A stretch of 32,864 bases of DNA from an uncultured Lactobacillus sp. (GCF_944327175.1 NZ_CALVGT010000048.1:1-32864); one strand, 5' to 3'. Positions 16,501 to 24,796 are shown, numbered from the stretch's first letter. Numbers and translations: made by a program. The notes: a model not told the origin generated them from the sequence alone.

Positions 16501-17415
16501 TTAGTGCTTGGCATTCTTTTCAATGTTTTCCCTTAAGTAGCCCAGGTACTTTTGCCCGATGGAAGAGAGCTGGTGCAGACGGTTGGTCAGGTAGCCGATT
16601 TCAATGTATTCGTCGCTGATCAAAGGTCGGGCGATGATGTCGTCCCCGTTTAAGTCAGCATTGATAATGCCGGAAGAAATGGTATAGCCGTTCAGGCCGA
16701 TAGCCAGGTTAAAGAGGGTGGCCCGGTCACTGACGATAATAGACTTGGGTGAGTGCTGGTCAGCCAGGGTTTCTTCCCAGTAATAAAAAGAATTGTGCTG
16801 ACCTTGGTCGTAGCTGAGCTTGGGGTAGGGCAATAGGTCTGCTAAAGAGACAGCCTTTTTGCCGGCCAGGGGATGGTTTCTGTATAAAAAGACGTGGGGG
16901 CGGGCCTTAAAGAGGGGAGTAAAGCTGAGTTTCTTTTCCTGGAAGCTGTTTTCCATGACCTGGCGGTTGTAGCGGCTGAGGTAGATGATGCCGATCTCGC
17001 TGTGGAGGCTGGCCACGTCTTCGATGACTTCATAGGTCCGCATTTCTTTGAGGCTGGCTTGGTAGTCGCTCTGGCCGATTTCTTTTAACAGCTGGACGAA
17101 AGCGTCAACGGCGAAGGCATAGTGCTGGGCCGCCACGGAAAAAATCTTCGGCGCGCTGGACTGGTCGCCATAGCGGCGCTCCAAGAGCTGGACCTGGTCC
17201 AGGATCTGCTGGGCGTATTGCATGAACTCCCGGCCATCTTCGGTCAAGCTAACCCCTTTTTTGCCCCGGATTAAGATGGTGATCCCCATTTCTTTTTCCA
17301 GCTGTTTGATGGCGCTGGACAGGGTGGGCTGGGCGATGAAAAGCTCTTTGGCTGCCTCGGTCATGTTGCCGAGGGTGACGACTTTTTGTAGATAGAGCAG
17401 TTGCTGGATGCGCAT
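16501..17415 (-). CDS. LysR-family regulator of Met/Cys metabolism (CmbR/MtaR-like)
   Basis: A 304-residue LysR-type regulator. Residues 1-60 hold the winged helix (MRIQQLLYLQKVV...MTEAAKELFIAQPTLSSAIKQLEKEMG); the rest is the co-inducer domain. Signature stretches FSVAAQHYAF, EIGIIYLSRYNR, LSYDQGQHNSFYYWEE and IVSDRATLFNLAIGLNGYTI match the CmbR/HomR/MtaR regulators of streptococci and lactococci, which control methionine and cysteine genes. GGAGG just upstream fixes ATG 17415; the frame extends 20 codons further but without a ribosome site. It is divergent from the MetE-like gene, which it probably controls through the palindromes at 17427-17468. Confidence 0.88.
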   Translation of the reverse strand: MRIQQLLYLQKVVTLGNMTEAAKELFIAQPTLSSAIKQLEKEMGITILIRGKKGVSLTEDGREFMQYAQQILDQVQLLERRYGDQSSAPKIFSVAAQHYAFAVDAFVQLLKEIGQSDYQASLKEMRTYEVIEDVASLHSEIGIIYLSRYNRQVMENSFQEKKLSFTPLFKARPHVFLYRNHPLAGKKAVSLADLLPYPKLSYDQGQHNSFYYWEETLADQHSPKSIIVSDRATLFNLAIGLNGYTISSGIINADLNGDDIIARPLISDEYIEIGYLTNRLHQLSSIGQKYLGYLRENIEKNAKH

Positions 17416-17426
17416 GCTTGAACCTC

Positions 17427-17468
17427 CATAGTTTAAATCTATCGATACGCGATAAAAATAGCTATTTT
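17427..17468. promoter_or_regulatory. Probable LysR operator region (MET-box-like and palindrome)
   Basis: CATAGTTTAAATCTATC (17427-17443) resembles the streptococcal MET-box TATAGTTTNAAACTATA. The perfect palindrome AAAATAGCTATTTT lies at 17455-17468. Both are between the divergent regulator and MetE-like gene, upstream of a TATAAT box at 17489-17494 for the latter. The assignment to this regulator is inferred. Confidence 0.5.
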
Positions 17469-17550
17469 CAATCATAACGAGATCTGGCTATAATAACAAG
17501 CATTAAGAGCAAATTAAAAACACGATTTAAAAACTTCGGAGGTAATTCAG

Positions 17551-18675
17551 ATGTCATTTCCACGTTACGATATTGTCGGCAGTTTCTTGCGTCCAGCAGC
17601 ATTAAAGGAAGCCCGGGAAAAATTTGCCCGCGGCGAAATCAGCCAGGCCGAGCTTACGGCCGTAGAAGACCAGGAAATCAAGGCTCTGGTGCAAAAAGAA
17701 GTCGCTGCCGGCTTAAAGGTAGTTTCTGATGGGGAATTCCGCCGCAGCTATTGGCACCTGGATACCTTCTGGGGCTTTGGCGGGGTAGAACACGTGCGGG
17801 CTGATCATGGTTACTTTTTCCGTGATGAAGAAACCCGGCCAGACGCGGCCAAGCTGGTTGGCAAATTGACTTATGAAGCCGGCCACCCAGATGTAGCAGC
17901 TTTTGACTTCCTCAAGCCTTTGGCGGATGCTGCTGGCGTTGAAGCCCGGCAGAGTATCCCTGCCCCGGCCCAGCTCTACTGTGAACTTATTTGCCGCAGC
18001 GACGAATTGATCGCGGCTACTGATGCCGTTTATCCAGACCGGGCCGAACTGGCTAAGGACGTTTCCAAGGTCTACCGGGAATTGATTTTGGACTTGTACA
18101 AGCACGGTGCCCGCAACATCAAGCTGGACGACTGTACTTGGGGCGTTTTGGTCAACGACAGTTTCTGGCATGCTTTTGACGAAGGCCACCTCAAGCGCGA
18201 AGAAATCCTGCAGCTTTACAAGGAAATCAATGAAAATGCCTTGCTTGACCTGCCAGAAGACTTGCGGATCACGACCCACATCTGCCGGGGCAACTACGAC
18301 TCAACTTGGGCTTCAGAAGGTGGCTACGGCCCAGCCGCTCTTTACGTCTTCAAGGAAAAAGGGGTGGATGCCTTCTACCTGGAATTTGACGACGACCGGT
18401 CAGGCGACTTCGCTCCTTTAGCTGAAGTGCCAGCTGACAAGATAGTTGTTTTGGGCCTGGTAACCAGCAAGAAGCCAGAATTGGAAGACCCGGAAGCTTT
18501 GAAGGCCCGGATCAAGGAAGCCGGTCAGTACCACCCATTGGCTACTACGGCTCTTAGCACTCAGTGCGGCTTTGCCTCAACTGAAGAAGGCAACCACTTG
18601 ACTGATGAAGAACAATGGGCCAAGATCAAGCTGGTCATCGACACGGCTAAGGAAGTTTGGCCAGACGCTGAATAA
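17551..18675 (+). CDS. Short cobalamin-independent methionine synthase (MetE C-terminal-like)
   Basis: A 374-residue protein corresponding to the catalytic C-terminal half of MetE, like Bacillus YxjG/YxjH. The zinc ligands are all visible: His243 and Cys245 (THICRGN), Glu278 (YLEFDDD) and Cys339 (STQCGFAS). DGEFRRSYWH near residue 60 and the early GSFLRP are family hallmarks. It transfers a methyl group to homocysteine to make methionine; the methyl donor of the short form is not certain. GGAGG precedes ATG 17551. It is divergent from the CmbR-like regulator. Together with luxS (homocysteine release) and the MetQ-like protein it forms a methionine supply theme in this window. Confidence 0.88.
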   Translation: MSFPRYDIVGSFLRPAALKEAREKFARGEISQAELTAVEDQEIKALVQKEVAAGLKVVSDGEFRRSYWHLDTFWGFGGVEHVRADHGYFFRDEETRPDAAKLVGKLTYEAGHPDVAAFDFLKPLADAAGVEARQSIPAPAQLYCELICRSDELIAATDAVYPDRAELAKDVSKVYRELILDLYKHGARNIKLDDCTWGVLVNDSFWHAFDEGHLKREEILQLYKEINENALLDLPEDLRITTHICRGNYDSTWASEGGYGPAALYVFKEKGVDAFYLEFDDDRSGDFAPLAEVPADKIVVLGLVTSKKPELEDPEALKARIKEAGQYHPLATTALSTQCGFASTEEGNHLTDEEQWAKIKLVIDTAKEVWPDAE

Positions 18676-18683
18676 TCAATAGG

Positions 18684-18713
18684 GATGCCTCCTTACGTGG
18701 GGCATCTTTTTGA
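18684..18713 (+). terminator. Intrinsic terminator (copy 1)
   Basis: GATGCCTCC...GGGGCATC stem with TTACGT loop, then five T's. It is nearly identical in sequence to the terminator at 19068-19097. Confidence 0.85.
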
Positions 18714-18796
18714 TATTTCCTTTATGCGTATGCTATGGTATTATTTTCTTGGATTCGCATATGTGAATTTCAATTTTTGCTGGAGGAAAAATTAGA

Positions 18797-19054
18797 ATGA
18801 GAGCGAGAAAAAGTATCTTAGCAATTTCGTTGAACATGTTGCTGATCGTAGCTGCCTGCTTGCTGATTGACAAATTAGCCCACAGACAGAGCACTTTTTG
18901 GGGTATTCTTTCTTTCCTGGCCTTCTACGGGACCTATGAGTTCCAAATTAGCGAGTCCGTGCCAAAGAAAGTCCACACAATTGTAAACGTGATCTTGGGA
19001 GTGGCCGCTTTAGCCATCGTCTGCGTGCTCATATATATCAGCTCCCATAACTAG
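18797..19054 (+). CDS. Small two-span membrane protein
   Basis: An 85-residue hydrophobic protein with one span near residues 7-24 and another near residues 61-81. The short loop between them holds an aromatic stretch (FWGILSFLAFYGTYEF) that could be a third, weaker span. TGGAGG lies 9-10 bases ahead of ATG 18797. I do not recognise the family. The gene sits alone between two nearly identical terminators, as if inserted or duplicated with a terminator cassette. Function unknown. Confidence 0.65.
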   Translation: MRARKSILAISLNMLLIVAACLLIDKLAHRQSTFWGILSFLAFYGTYEFQISESVPKKVHTIVNVILGVAALAIVCVLIYISSHN

Positions 19055-19067
19055 ACAAACAAGATTA

Positions 19068-19097
19068 GATGCCTCCTTACGCGGGGGCATCTTTTTG
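19068..19097 (+). terminator. Intrinsic terminator (copy 2)
   Basis: Same hairpin as at 18684-18713 with one or two base changes, including the trailing CTTTTTGATATTT. Confidence 0.85.
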
Positions 19098-19148
19098 ATA
19101 TTTGGAAAAAATGTCACAAGTCTGATAATTTTCTCAAAAAGTCGGCCG

Positions 19149-19183
19149 AAGCGCTTTCGAAAAGCTGAATTCTTCTTTATAAT
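19149..19183 (+). promoter_or_regulatory. Glucokinase promoter with weak cre-like element
   Basis: A TATAAT box at 19178-19183, with TTTCGA (19155-19160) 17 bases upstream as a weak -35. The palindromic core AAGCGCTTTC overlaps the -35 and matches cre at about 10 of 14 positions, so CcpA binding is only a possibility. Confidence 0.45.
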
Positions 19184-19226
19184 AGGACTAGCGAAAAGAG
19201 AACATTGAAGAAATGAGGCAACTACT

Positions 19227-20165
19227 TTGAAGAAATATGCATTTGGTGTTGACATCGGTGGTACCACTGTAAAGATTGGTTTGTTTGAAACCAACGGTGA
19301 ATTGTCCCAAAAGTGGGAAATCCCAACCAGAAAAGAAGGCAACGGGGCCAAGATCCTGCCTGACATCGCTGCTTCTCTGAATGACAAGCTGAAGGAACTG
19401 GACATTCTTAAGGAAGAAGTAGCCGGGATCGGCATCGACGTGCCAGGTCCAATCCTGGATGACGAAATCGTCAACCGCTGCGTCAACCTGGGCTGGGGCG
19501 TCTTCAACGTGGCTGAAAAGGTCCGCAAGCTGACTGGCCTGGACGAAGTCAAGGTAGCCAACGACGCCAACGCGGCTGCTTTGGGTGAAATGTGGCAAGG
19601 TGGTGGCGAAAGCCACCAAAACGTCGTCATGGTTACCCTGGGTACTGGTGTCGGCGGCGGGATCATCTCTGAAGGCAAGATCGTTGCTGGTGCCTTTGGG
19701 GCTGCCGGGGAAATCGGCCACATGCTGGTCAACAAGGATGAAACCCAGCTTTGCGGCTGCGGCAAGAAGGGGCACCTGGAACAATACGCTTCCGCTACTG
19801 GTATTGCCCGCAAGGCTAAGGAACTTCTGGCTGAAAGCAGCGAAGAATCAAGCCTGCGCGGGGTAGATCAGCTTGACGCCAAGGCAGTCTTTGACGCGGC
19901 TAAGGAAGGCGACAAGCTGGCTTTGGAAGTCGTTGACTTTGTCGGCGAAACTTTGGGCACGGCCCTGGCTTCCATCTCCTGCGTCTTTGACCCAGAAGTC
20001 TACGTCATCGGCGGCGGGGTCTCCAAGGCTGGCCAAATCTTGATCGACACGGTGCAAAAGCACTTCGTTGACGCGGCCTTCCACGCTTCAGAAGGTACGG
20101 AATTCGCCCTGGCCCAACTGGGCAACGATGCCGGTATGTACGGTGCCGTTAAGATGGTCCTGTAA
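19227..20165 (+). CDS. glcK: ROK-family glucokinase
   Basis: A 312-residue ROK kinase phosphorylating glucose with ATP, needed when sugar enters unphosphorylated, for example glucose from intracellular lactose cleavage. Visible are the phosphate loop DIGGTTVK (Asp9), catalytic Asp113 (ANDANAAALG), the phosphate motif GTGVGGGII and the sugar/zinc site GEIGH (Glu162, His165). The zinc motif reads CGCGKKGHLE: Cys176 and Cys178 are kept but the usual third cysteine is His183. The start is TTG 19227, supported by GAGG at 19215-19218; no better start is available. It has its own promoter and terminator. Confidence 0.92.
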   Translation: MKKYAFGVDIGGTTVKIGLFETNGELSQKWEIPTRKEGNGAKILPDIAASLNDKLKELDILKEEVAGIGIDVPGPILDDEIVNRCVNLGWGVFNVAEKVRKLTGLDEVKVANDANAAALGEMWQGGGESHQNVVMVTLGTGVGGGIISEGKIVAGAFGAAGEIGHMLVNKDETQLCGCGKKGHLEQYASATGIARKAKELLAESSEESSLRGVDQLDAKAVFDAAKEGDKLALEVVDFVGETLGTALASISCVFDPEVYVIGGGVSKAGQILIDTVQKHFVDAAFHASEGTEFALAQLGNDAGMYGAVKMVL

Positions 20166-20202
20166 GAAAAAATCTAAAGATCTAAAAAGCATAGCACGCG
20201 AA

Positions 20203-20238
20203 AAAACGAGGCAAGCCTTTCGGCTTGTCTCGTTTTTG
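20203..20238. terminator. Bidirectional terminator
   Basis: AAAACGAGGCAAGCC pairs with GGCTTGTCTCGTTTT around TTTC (one mismatch). It lies between the convergent glucokinase and L-lactate dehydrogenase genes. Confidence 0.88.
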
Positions 20239-20259
20239 CTTGCTTCACGCTTATTTTGT

Positions 20260-21183
20260 TTATTCTAAAGAGTCTAGGGTTGCCTTCATCGTCGCGGCTG
20301 AGGCCTGCATCTTGGCCAATTCGCTGTCATTTAACGGCAATTCTAGCACGTGGCTGATCCCTTGCCCGTTGATGATGGCCAGGGTGCCCAGGTAGATCTC
20401 GTCCTTGATCCCATATTCCCCATGCAATGGCGCGGAAAGCGGAAGGGCCAGGTCGTTGTTTTCCAAAATGGCGGCCACGATCTTGGCTAGCATCATAGCC
20501 ACGCCATAGTAGGTCGCGCCCTTTTTGCCGATGATCTCGCCGCCCTTTTCCCGGACGTGGGCTTCAATCTCATCCAAGGCTGCTTCTGTCATGCCCGGAT
20601 AGTCGAGCAAGGGCTTGCCATTGACCACGGCACTTGAGAAGTTCTCAAAGCTGCTGTCGCCATGTTCGCCCAGAACCCAGGCGTTGACTGATTCAATTGG
20701 TACTTGCAGCCGCTTGGCCAGTTCCACCCGCAAACGGGCTGAGTCCAGGGAAGTCCCGGTCCCGATGACCCGCTTCTTTGGGAAGCCGGACAGCTTCTGG
20801 GTCAAGGTGGTCAAGATGTCAACCGGGTTGGCGGAAACGACGAAGATGCCGCTGAAGCCGGAAGCTACGACTGGATCAATGACGCTCCGCAAGATGGCTT
20901 CATTCTTCTTGATTAGGTCAAGGCGGCTTTCACCTGGTTTGCGGGGCACGCCGGCCGTAATGACTACCACGTCAGCGTCAGCCGCGTCGCTGTAGTCGCC
21001 AGCTCTCAGCTTGGTCTGGCCCGTAAAGTAGGTTAGGTCTTCCAGGTCCAGGCAGTCGCCCGCGGCCCGGTCTTTATTTAAATCGCAGATGACCAGTTCG
21101 TCCACCCGCGTCGTTTGCAATAAATCGTTGGCAAAGTTGGAGCCGACAGCACCATCGCCAACCAGCAGGACTTTTCTATTCAT
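20260..21183 (-). CDS. ldhL: L-lactate dehydrogenase
   Basis: A 307-residue NAD-dependent L-LDH. It shows the Rossmann loop GDGAVG (9-14), the active-site loop VPRKPGESR with substrate Arg, the TGTSLDSARLR motif and the catalytic His in VLGEHGDSS. These match true L-LDH, in contrast to the HicDH-like enzyme at 6160. Length is slightly below the usual 313-320. GGGAGG precedes ATG 21183, and a TATAAT box lies about 35 bases upstream. D-LDH dominates in this species, so the role is secondary or conditional. Confidence 0.92.
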   Translation of the reverse strand: MNRKVLLVGDGAVGSNFANDLLQTTRVDELVICDLNKDRAAGDCLDLEDLTYFTGQTKLRAGDYSDAADADVVVITAGVPRKPGESRLDLIKKNEAILRSVIDPVVASGFSGIFVVSANPVDILTTLTQKLSGFPKKRVIGTGTSLDSARLRVELAKRLQVPIESVNAWVLGEHGDSSFENFSSAVVNGKPLLDYPGMTEAALDEIEAHVREKGGEIIGKKGATYYGVAMMLAKIVAAILENNDLALPLSAPLHGEYGIKDEIYLGTLAIINGQGISHVLELPLNDSELAKMQASAATMKATLDSLE

Positions 21184-21254
21184 ATTTGTTCCTCCCTCAG
21201 GGAAATTCGTTAACCTTATTATAACTGAATTTGAGCCAAATATTTCCCGGGAAA

Positions 21255-21285
21255 TAAAAAACGCGGCCCAGAGGACTGCGTTTCT
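21255..21285. terminator. Hairpin, possible terminator
   Basis: AAACGCGG pairs with CTGCGTTT (one G-T) with A's before and T's after. It lies upstream of ldhL and could end a transcript coming from the region 21300-21720 on the minus strand. Confidence 0.4.
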
Positions 21286-21299
21286 TAGAAATGTGATGT

Positions 21300-21620
21300 G
21301 ATGTGATAAAACTTAAGCTTGCTACGACAAAGTAGTTTGCTTGGCGACGCCTGTTAGTGATAGGAGTAGGGGCGCCGCATGTGATGAGTAAGGAAAAAAT
21401 AAGTTTGTCTGTCTGTAAGAGACAGGAACCGAAAAATGTTGAAATACATATCTGAGTTCAGAGCCAGCCCTTGCCTATAAAAAAACAAGTAACATAATAG
21501 AAAAGCAAAAGCATGGCGACTGGGCTGCTCATGAACCTGTTAAGAGCTACACCAACCGGTGGCATGCTCGGATCGCCACCCGTCAGTAGTACCGAAAATT
21601 ATAACGACTGAAGGAGAAAA
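21300..21620 (+). other. Hairpin-rich non-coding region, candidate leader RNA
   Basis: No gene-sized frame is present. Several short helices can be drawn: CTAC/GTAG at 21322-21334, GGCGCC pairings near 21343-21376, CTGTCT/AGACAG at 21409-21425, GAGC...GCTC enclosing CACC/GGTG at 21544-21569, and GGCGA (21515-21519) with TCGCC (21573-21577). A Shine-Dalgarno and a short ORF follow. I compared it with the riboswitch consensuses I know (FMN, cobalamin, M-box, yybP) and none fits. It could be a structured leader or small RNA; the folding is by eye only. Confidence 0.35.
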
Positions 21621-21621
21621 A

Positions 21622-21708
21622 ATGAGAAAAATAACTAGCCGCATAACCTTCGAAAAATATAATACTACGCTTTATGTTAATAATCAAAAAAATAGCTCAC
21701 TTTTTTGA
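21622..21708 (+). CDS. Possible 28-residue peptide (leader ORF)
   Basis: ATG 21622 sits eight bases after AAGGAG and opens 28 codons (MRKITSRITFEK...). The stop codon lies inside the right arm of the terminator at 21678-21714, so translation would run through the hairpin. The peptide is basic and not obviously hydrophobic. The well-placed ribosome site is the main support; it may equally be chance in AT-rich DNA. Confidence 0.3.
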   Translation: MRKITSRITFEKYNTTLYVNNQKNSSLF

Positions 21709-21714
21709 TTATTA
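21678..21714. terminator. Perfect 14-bp hairpin, probable terminator
   Basis: TAATAATCAAAAAA (21678-21691) and its exact complement (21701-21714) enclose a nine-base loop. The T tract lies within the right arm. It ends the structured region and short ORF. Confidence 0.5.
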
Positions 21715-21729
21715 AAAATCATATCTTTC

Positions 21730-21743
21730 TGTAAGCGGTTGGA
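21730..21743. promoter_or_regulatory. cre-like sequence without clear target
   Basis: TGTAAGCGGTTGGA matches the cre consensus at 12 of 14 positions. It lies downstream of the MFS gene at 21905 and after the terminator hairpin, so no obvious promoter is controlled by it. Confidence 0.2.
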
Positions 21744-21815
21744 AGGAAATGAAAACTGCAAAAAATTAAGCTTGTGACTTTGTAAACTTTCAGAAAAGAT
21801 AGCTGACTAAAGAAA

Positions 21816-21843
21816 AACGGCTCCAGCAGAGCTGAAGCCGTGA
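21816..21843 (-). terminator. Intrinsic terminator
   Basis: ACGGCTCCAGC pairs with GCTGAAGCCGT (one mismatch), with a T run on the minus strand. It ends the MFS gene at 21905. Confidence 0.8.
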
Positions 21844-21904
21844 CATGGTAGATATTCTAATTCTTGTTTATTTTTTAGTTTGCTTACTTTTTGTATTTCC
21901 TGTC

Positions 21905-23131
21905 TTAAGCTGCCCCCTTCTTGGCCTGGATTTCCTTGAGGCCTGGCAGGGTGATCATGACCAGGAAGCTGATGATATAGAGGGCGGACAAGAAGCCCAT
22001 GACCACGTACAGGTTGTAGTGGTCCATCAAGGCACCGATGATGACGGAGGAGAAGCCCCCGATGGCCCGGCCGGTATTCATGATCAAGTTATTGGCCGTG
22101 GACCGGATTTCAGTCGGGTAGAGCTGGCTGATTACCGCCCCGTAGCCACCGAACATCCCATTGGAGAAGAAGCCGGTCAAGGCTCCGGCCAAAAGCATGG
22201 CCCAGTAGCTGGTCACGTTGACGATGGCAAAGACCACGACCGCGCTGCCCAAAAGGAAGATGCCGAAGGACCAGCGGGGACCGATCTTGTCCATGATCGT
22301 CCCGAAGACCATCATCCCAATGCTCATGCCGACGATGGTAGCGATCATCCAGTAAGAAGAGCCGGAAACTGACATGCCCTGCTTCTTCTGCACGATTGAC
22401 GGCAGCCAGTTCATCAAGCCAAAGTAGCCGGCGATCTGCACGATCGTCATCAGCATCAGGCCCAGGGTCTGCAAAGCCAGGCGGGGCGTCTCAAACAAGC
22501 GGCCGAAGGAGATCTTTTCACTCGTTTCTTCCGCCTTCTTGTGAGCGGCCAAAAATTCATCGCTTTCTTTGACGTGGCGGCGGACAAAGTAGGTCAAAAC
22601 AACCGGCACTACCCCAAAGAGGAAGAGGGTGTTCCAGCCGTAAGCCGGAATGATCCAGGCAGCTAGAAGAGCAGCCATGATAGACCCGATTTGGCCGCCC
22701 ACGGCCGCCACCGAACTGGCCCGGCCAATTTGATTAGCCTGGAAGTTTTCCGCGATCAAGGCAATCCCGACCCCGTATTCACCGCCGGCCCCGATCCCGG
22801 CTAAGAAGCGGAGGGCATAGAGGGCGGTGATGTTGTGGACGAAGTAGGTCAAGCCAGTCGCAATGGCAAAAAGAAAGATCGTATAGCTGAAAGTCTTGAC
22901 CCGGCCGATACGATCTCCTAGCAGCCCAAAGAGCGCGCCACCGAAGAACATTCCGAGGTTGGTAAAGGTTCCGATCCAGCCGCCGGCCGCGGAGCTGATG
23001 TGCATCTGCGCGATGATTTCCGACAGGGAGAAAGACAGGAACATGACGTCCATGTTTTCCAGCAGGAAGCCGGATGACATGGAAGCCAAAACCCACTTTT
23101 GGTTAGTGGACATTGAGCTGGTATTATCCAT
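21905..23131 (-). CDS. MFS transporter, aromatic/hydroaromatic acid:H+ symporter-like
   Basis: A 408-residue major facilitator with about 12 spans and a central cytosolic loop at residues 190-210. The motif GLLGDRIGRVKTF follows span 2, and FLAGIGAGGEYGVG marks the metabolite/aromatic acid:H+ symporter groups (AAHS/MHS), which carry organic acids such as shikimate, benzoates or citrate. GGAGG lies 11-12 bases before ATG 23131. The promoter on the minus strand is TTGACA (23215-23220) and AATAAT (23192-23197) with 17 bases between. Its position beside the quinate/shikimate-type genes suggests a cyclic carboxylic acid as substrate, which is inference. Confidence 0.82.
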   Translation of the reverse strand: MDNTSSMSTNQKWVLASMSSGFLLENMDVMFLSFSLSEIIAQMHISSAAGGWIGTFTNLGMFFGGALFGLLGDRIGRVKTFSYTIFLFAIATGLTYFVHNITALYALRFLAGIGAGGEYGVGIALIAENFQANQIGRASSVAAVGGQIGSIMAALLAAWIIPAYGWNTLFLFGVVPVVLTYFVRRHVKESDEFLAAHKKAEETSEKISFGRLFETPRLALQTLGLMLMTIVQIAGYFGLMNWLPSIVQKKQGMSVSGSSYWMIATIVGMSIGMMVFGTIMDKIGPRWSFGIFLLGSAVVVFAIVNVTSYWAMLLAGALTGFFSNGMFGGYGAVISQLYPTEIRSTANNLIMNTGRAIGGFSSVIIGALMDHYNLYVVMGFLSALYIISFLVMITLPGLKEIQAKKGAA

Positions 23132-23191
23132 TATTAACTTATACCTCCAAAATTAATGCTCACGGACATTACTTATTTTGTATCGGTACCA

Positions 23192-23220
23192 ATTATTTGC
23201 GTTTTCCTTAAGATTGTCAA
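23192..23220 (-). promoter_or_regulatory. Promoter of the AAHS-like MFS gene
   Basis: -35 TTGACA at 23215-23220, 17-base spacer, -10 AATAAT at 23192-23197 on the minus strand. The rest of the roughly 450-base gap up to 23582 is AT-rich, with only the cre-like palindrome at 23523-23536 recognisable. Confidence 0.6.
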
Positions 23221-23522
23221 GGGGCCTTGCAAAACAATCGTTATTTAATTGCTCAGTCCGGTCGCCAACCGGCGGGGAAGGGGGGCAAAGCCAGACCTGG
23301 CTTTCGGTTTGAAGAAAGACAGAAAAACATGAAGTGAGAAATGTAATTTACTGATATCCAAGAGATGCCTCGCATAAAAATTTGTCTGCTGATTAAGTAT
23401 CACAATTTTACTCTATTGATTCCTAAGATTTTAATAGATTTTCTCTAATCATAATTTGCCGGCGATAAACTGTTTTTTAATCAGATGAATCTATTAATAA
23501 AAATGAGTATTCTATTATAAAG

Positions 23523-23536
23523 TGTAAACGGTTTAC
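23523..23536. promoter_or_regulatory. cre-like palindrome upstream of MFS gene
   Basis: TGTAAACGGTTTAC contains the perfect palindrome GTAAAC-G-GTTTAC and matches cre at 12 of 14 positions. It overlaps the promoter region (TATACT at 23539-23544) of the following transporter. A LacI-family protein such as CcpA would be expected to repress here. Confidence 0.5.
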
Positions 23537-23582
23537 TGTATACTGAAATTAAGTGAGAAAAATAACAAAAGGAGTGAAAACT

Positions 23583-24764
23583 ATGTCAGCTAAGAAGCAC
23601 AGATATGCCGCCACGGCTTCTACCGTTTACTTTTCATACTTTATGATGGGGATTGGAATGTCCCTTCTGGCCCAGTTCAAGCCCCAGTTTGCCAGCCTCT
23701 GGCATTCCTCAATTTCCGGAGTCTTGAGCGTGGTCAGCGCGGTTGGGATCGGGGGGATCGTCTCCATCTTGATCACTGGTCCTATTTCGGACCACTTTGG
23801 CCGCCGGGCCTCAGCCGTCATCGGTCACTTATTGTGGGCTATTTACTATATCGGCCTGCTTTATGCCCCGAATTTTGCGGTTGCCTACATCATCGGGATC
23901 CTGGGCGGGATCGCCAATTCCTTCTTGAACGCGTCCAACTTCCCGGCCTTGATGGAAATCTTTCCAGAAAGTGCCTCAGTAGCAGGCCTCATGTCTAAGT
24001 TTGCCATCAATATCGGCCAATTCTGCCTGCCTTTAGCCATCCTGCTGGGGACGGCCCTGGGCTCTGGCTACCGGACCGTCTTCATGCTGGCCGGCATTTT
24101 GTACATCGTCATGGCCTTGATTCTGGCCTTTTCACCCTACCCAGACCAGGTCACTGGCCCGAAAAAGCAGGAAAAAGCCAAGCACAACTTCAACCTGGGC
24201 GTCTGGAGCCTGGTTCTGATGGGCTTCACCTCCACGGCTGCCTTCCTGCTCTGGATCAATACCTACCAGGAACTGGCCAAGTCCTACGGGATTGCCAACC
24301 CCAGCTCCTTGCAGTCAGTCTACGCGGTTGGGGCCTCAATTGCCGTCCTTTTCAACTCCTTTATCATTAAAAAAGGAGTCAAGGAAATCGACATCTTGAT
24401 CTGGTACCCCCTGCTCAGCGCGGCTGGCCTGCTTTTGGCCTACTTCATCAAGGCCCCGCAAGTGCTCTACCTGACCAGTCTGGCGGTCGGCTTCTTCGCG
24501 GCCAGCGGTCTTTACCAGCTGGGTCAAAGCGTCCTGGGCCAGATGTACCCGGACATGAAGGCGACCGTCCAGTCTTGGGGCGGTTTCTTCTCAGCCTTCG
24601 CCAACTTTGCCATCATCCAGCTGGCGGCTTCCATTACGGCCCGGACTGGCGCGGCTGCCCCGCGTTTGATCCTGCTTTTGAACGTGGCCAATATGCTGGT
24701 CGGTACGGCTTTGGCCTTCGTAGTCAAGCGGGTTGGCCAGAAAAAACAGGGTAAGGCTGATTAA
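23583..24764 (+). CDS. MFS transporter, YdiN/YdiM-like
   Basis: A 393-residue major facilitator with 12 predicted spans. TVYFSYFMMGIGMSLLAQ, the loop motif ITGPISDHFGRRA and GILGGIANSFLNASNFPALMEIFPE resemble E. coli YdiN/YdiM, carriers of unproven substrate encoded next to ydiB and aroD. It is more diverged than the second YdiM-like carrier at 28954. AAAGGAGTG (23568-23576) selects ATG 23583; the earlier in-frame GTG/ATG at 23553 lacks a ribosome site. It lies upstream of the FMN/FAD reductase, separated by a terminator. Probable uptake or exchange of quinate, shikimate or their reduced products, by context. Confidence 0.8.
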   Translation: MSAKKHRYAATASTVYFSYFMMGIGMSLLAQFKPQFASLWHSSISGVLSVVSAVGIGGIVSILITGPISDHFGRRASAVIGHLLWAIYYIGLLYAPNFAVAYIIGILGGIANSFLNASNFPALMEIFPESASVAGLMSKFAINIGQFCLPLAILLGTALGSGYRTVFMLAGILYIVMALILAFSPYPDQVTGPKKQEKAKHNFNLGVWSLVLMGFTSTAAFLLWINTYQELAKSYGIANPSSLQSVYAVGASIAVLFNSFIIKKGVKEIDILIWYPLLSAAGLLLAYFIKAPQVLYLTSLAVGFFAASGLYQLGQSVLGQMYPDMKATVQSWGGFFSAFANFAIIQLAASITARTGAAAPRLILLLNVANMLVGTALAFVVKRVGQKKQGKAD

Positions 24765-24796
24765 TACATTATTTTCAATAAAGACGATCTATTAAT

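Noticed and set aside
21541-21580. FMN or cobalamin riboswitch, suggested by CCAACCGGTGG
   Set aside because: The surrounding conserved core elements of either class are missing, and no flavin or cobalamin gene follows.
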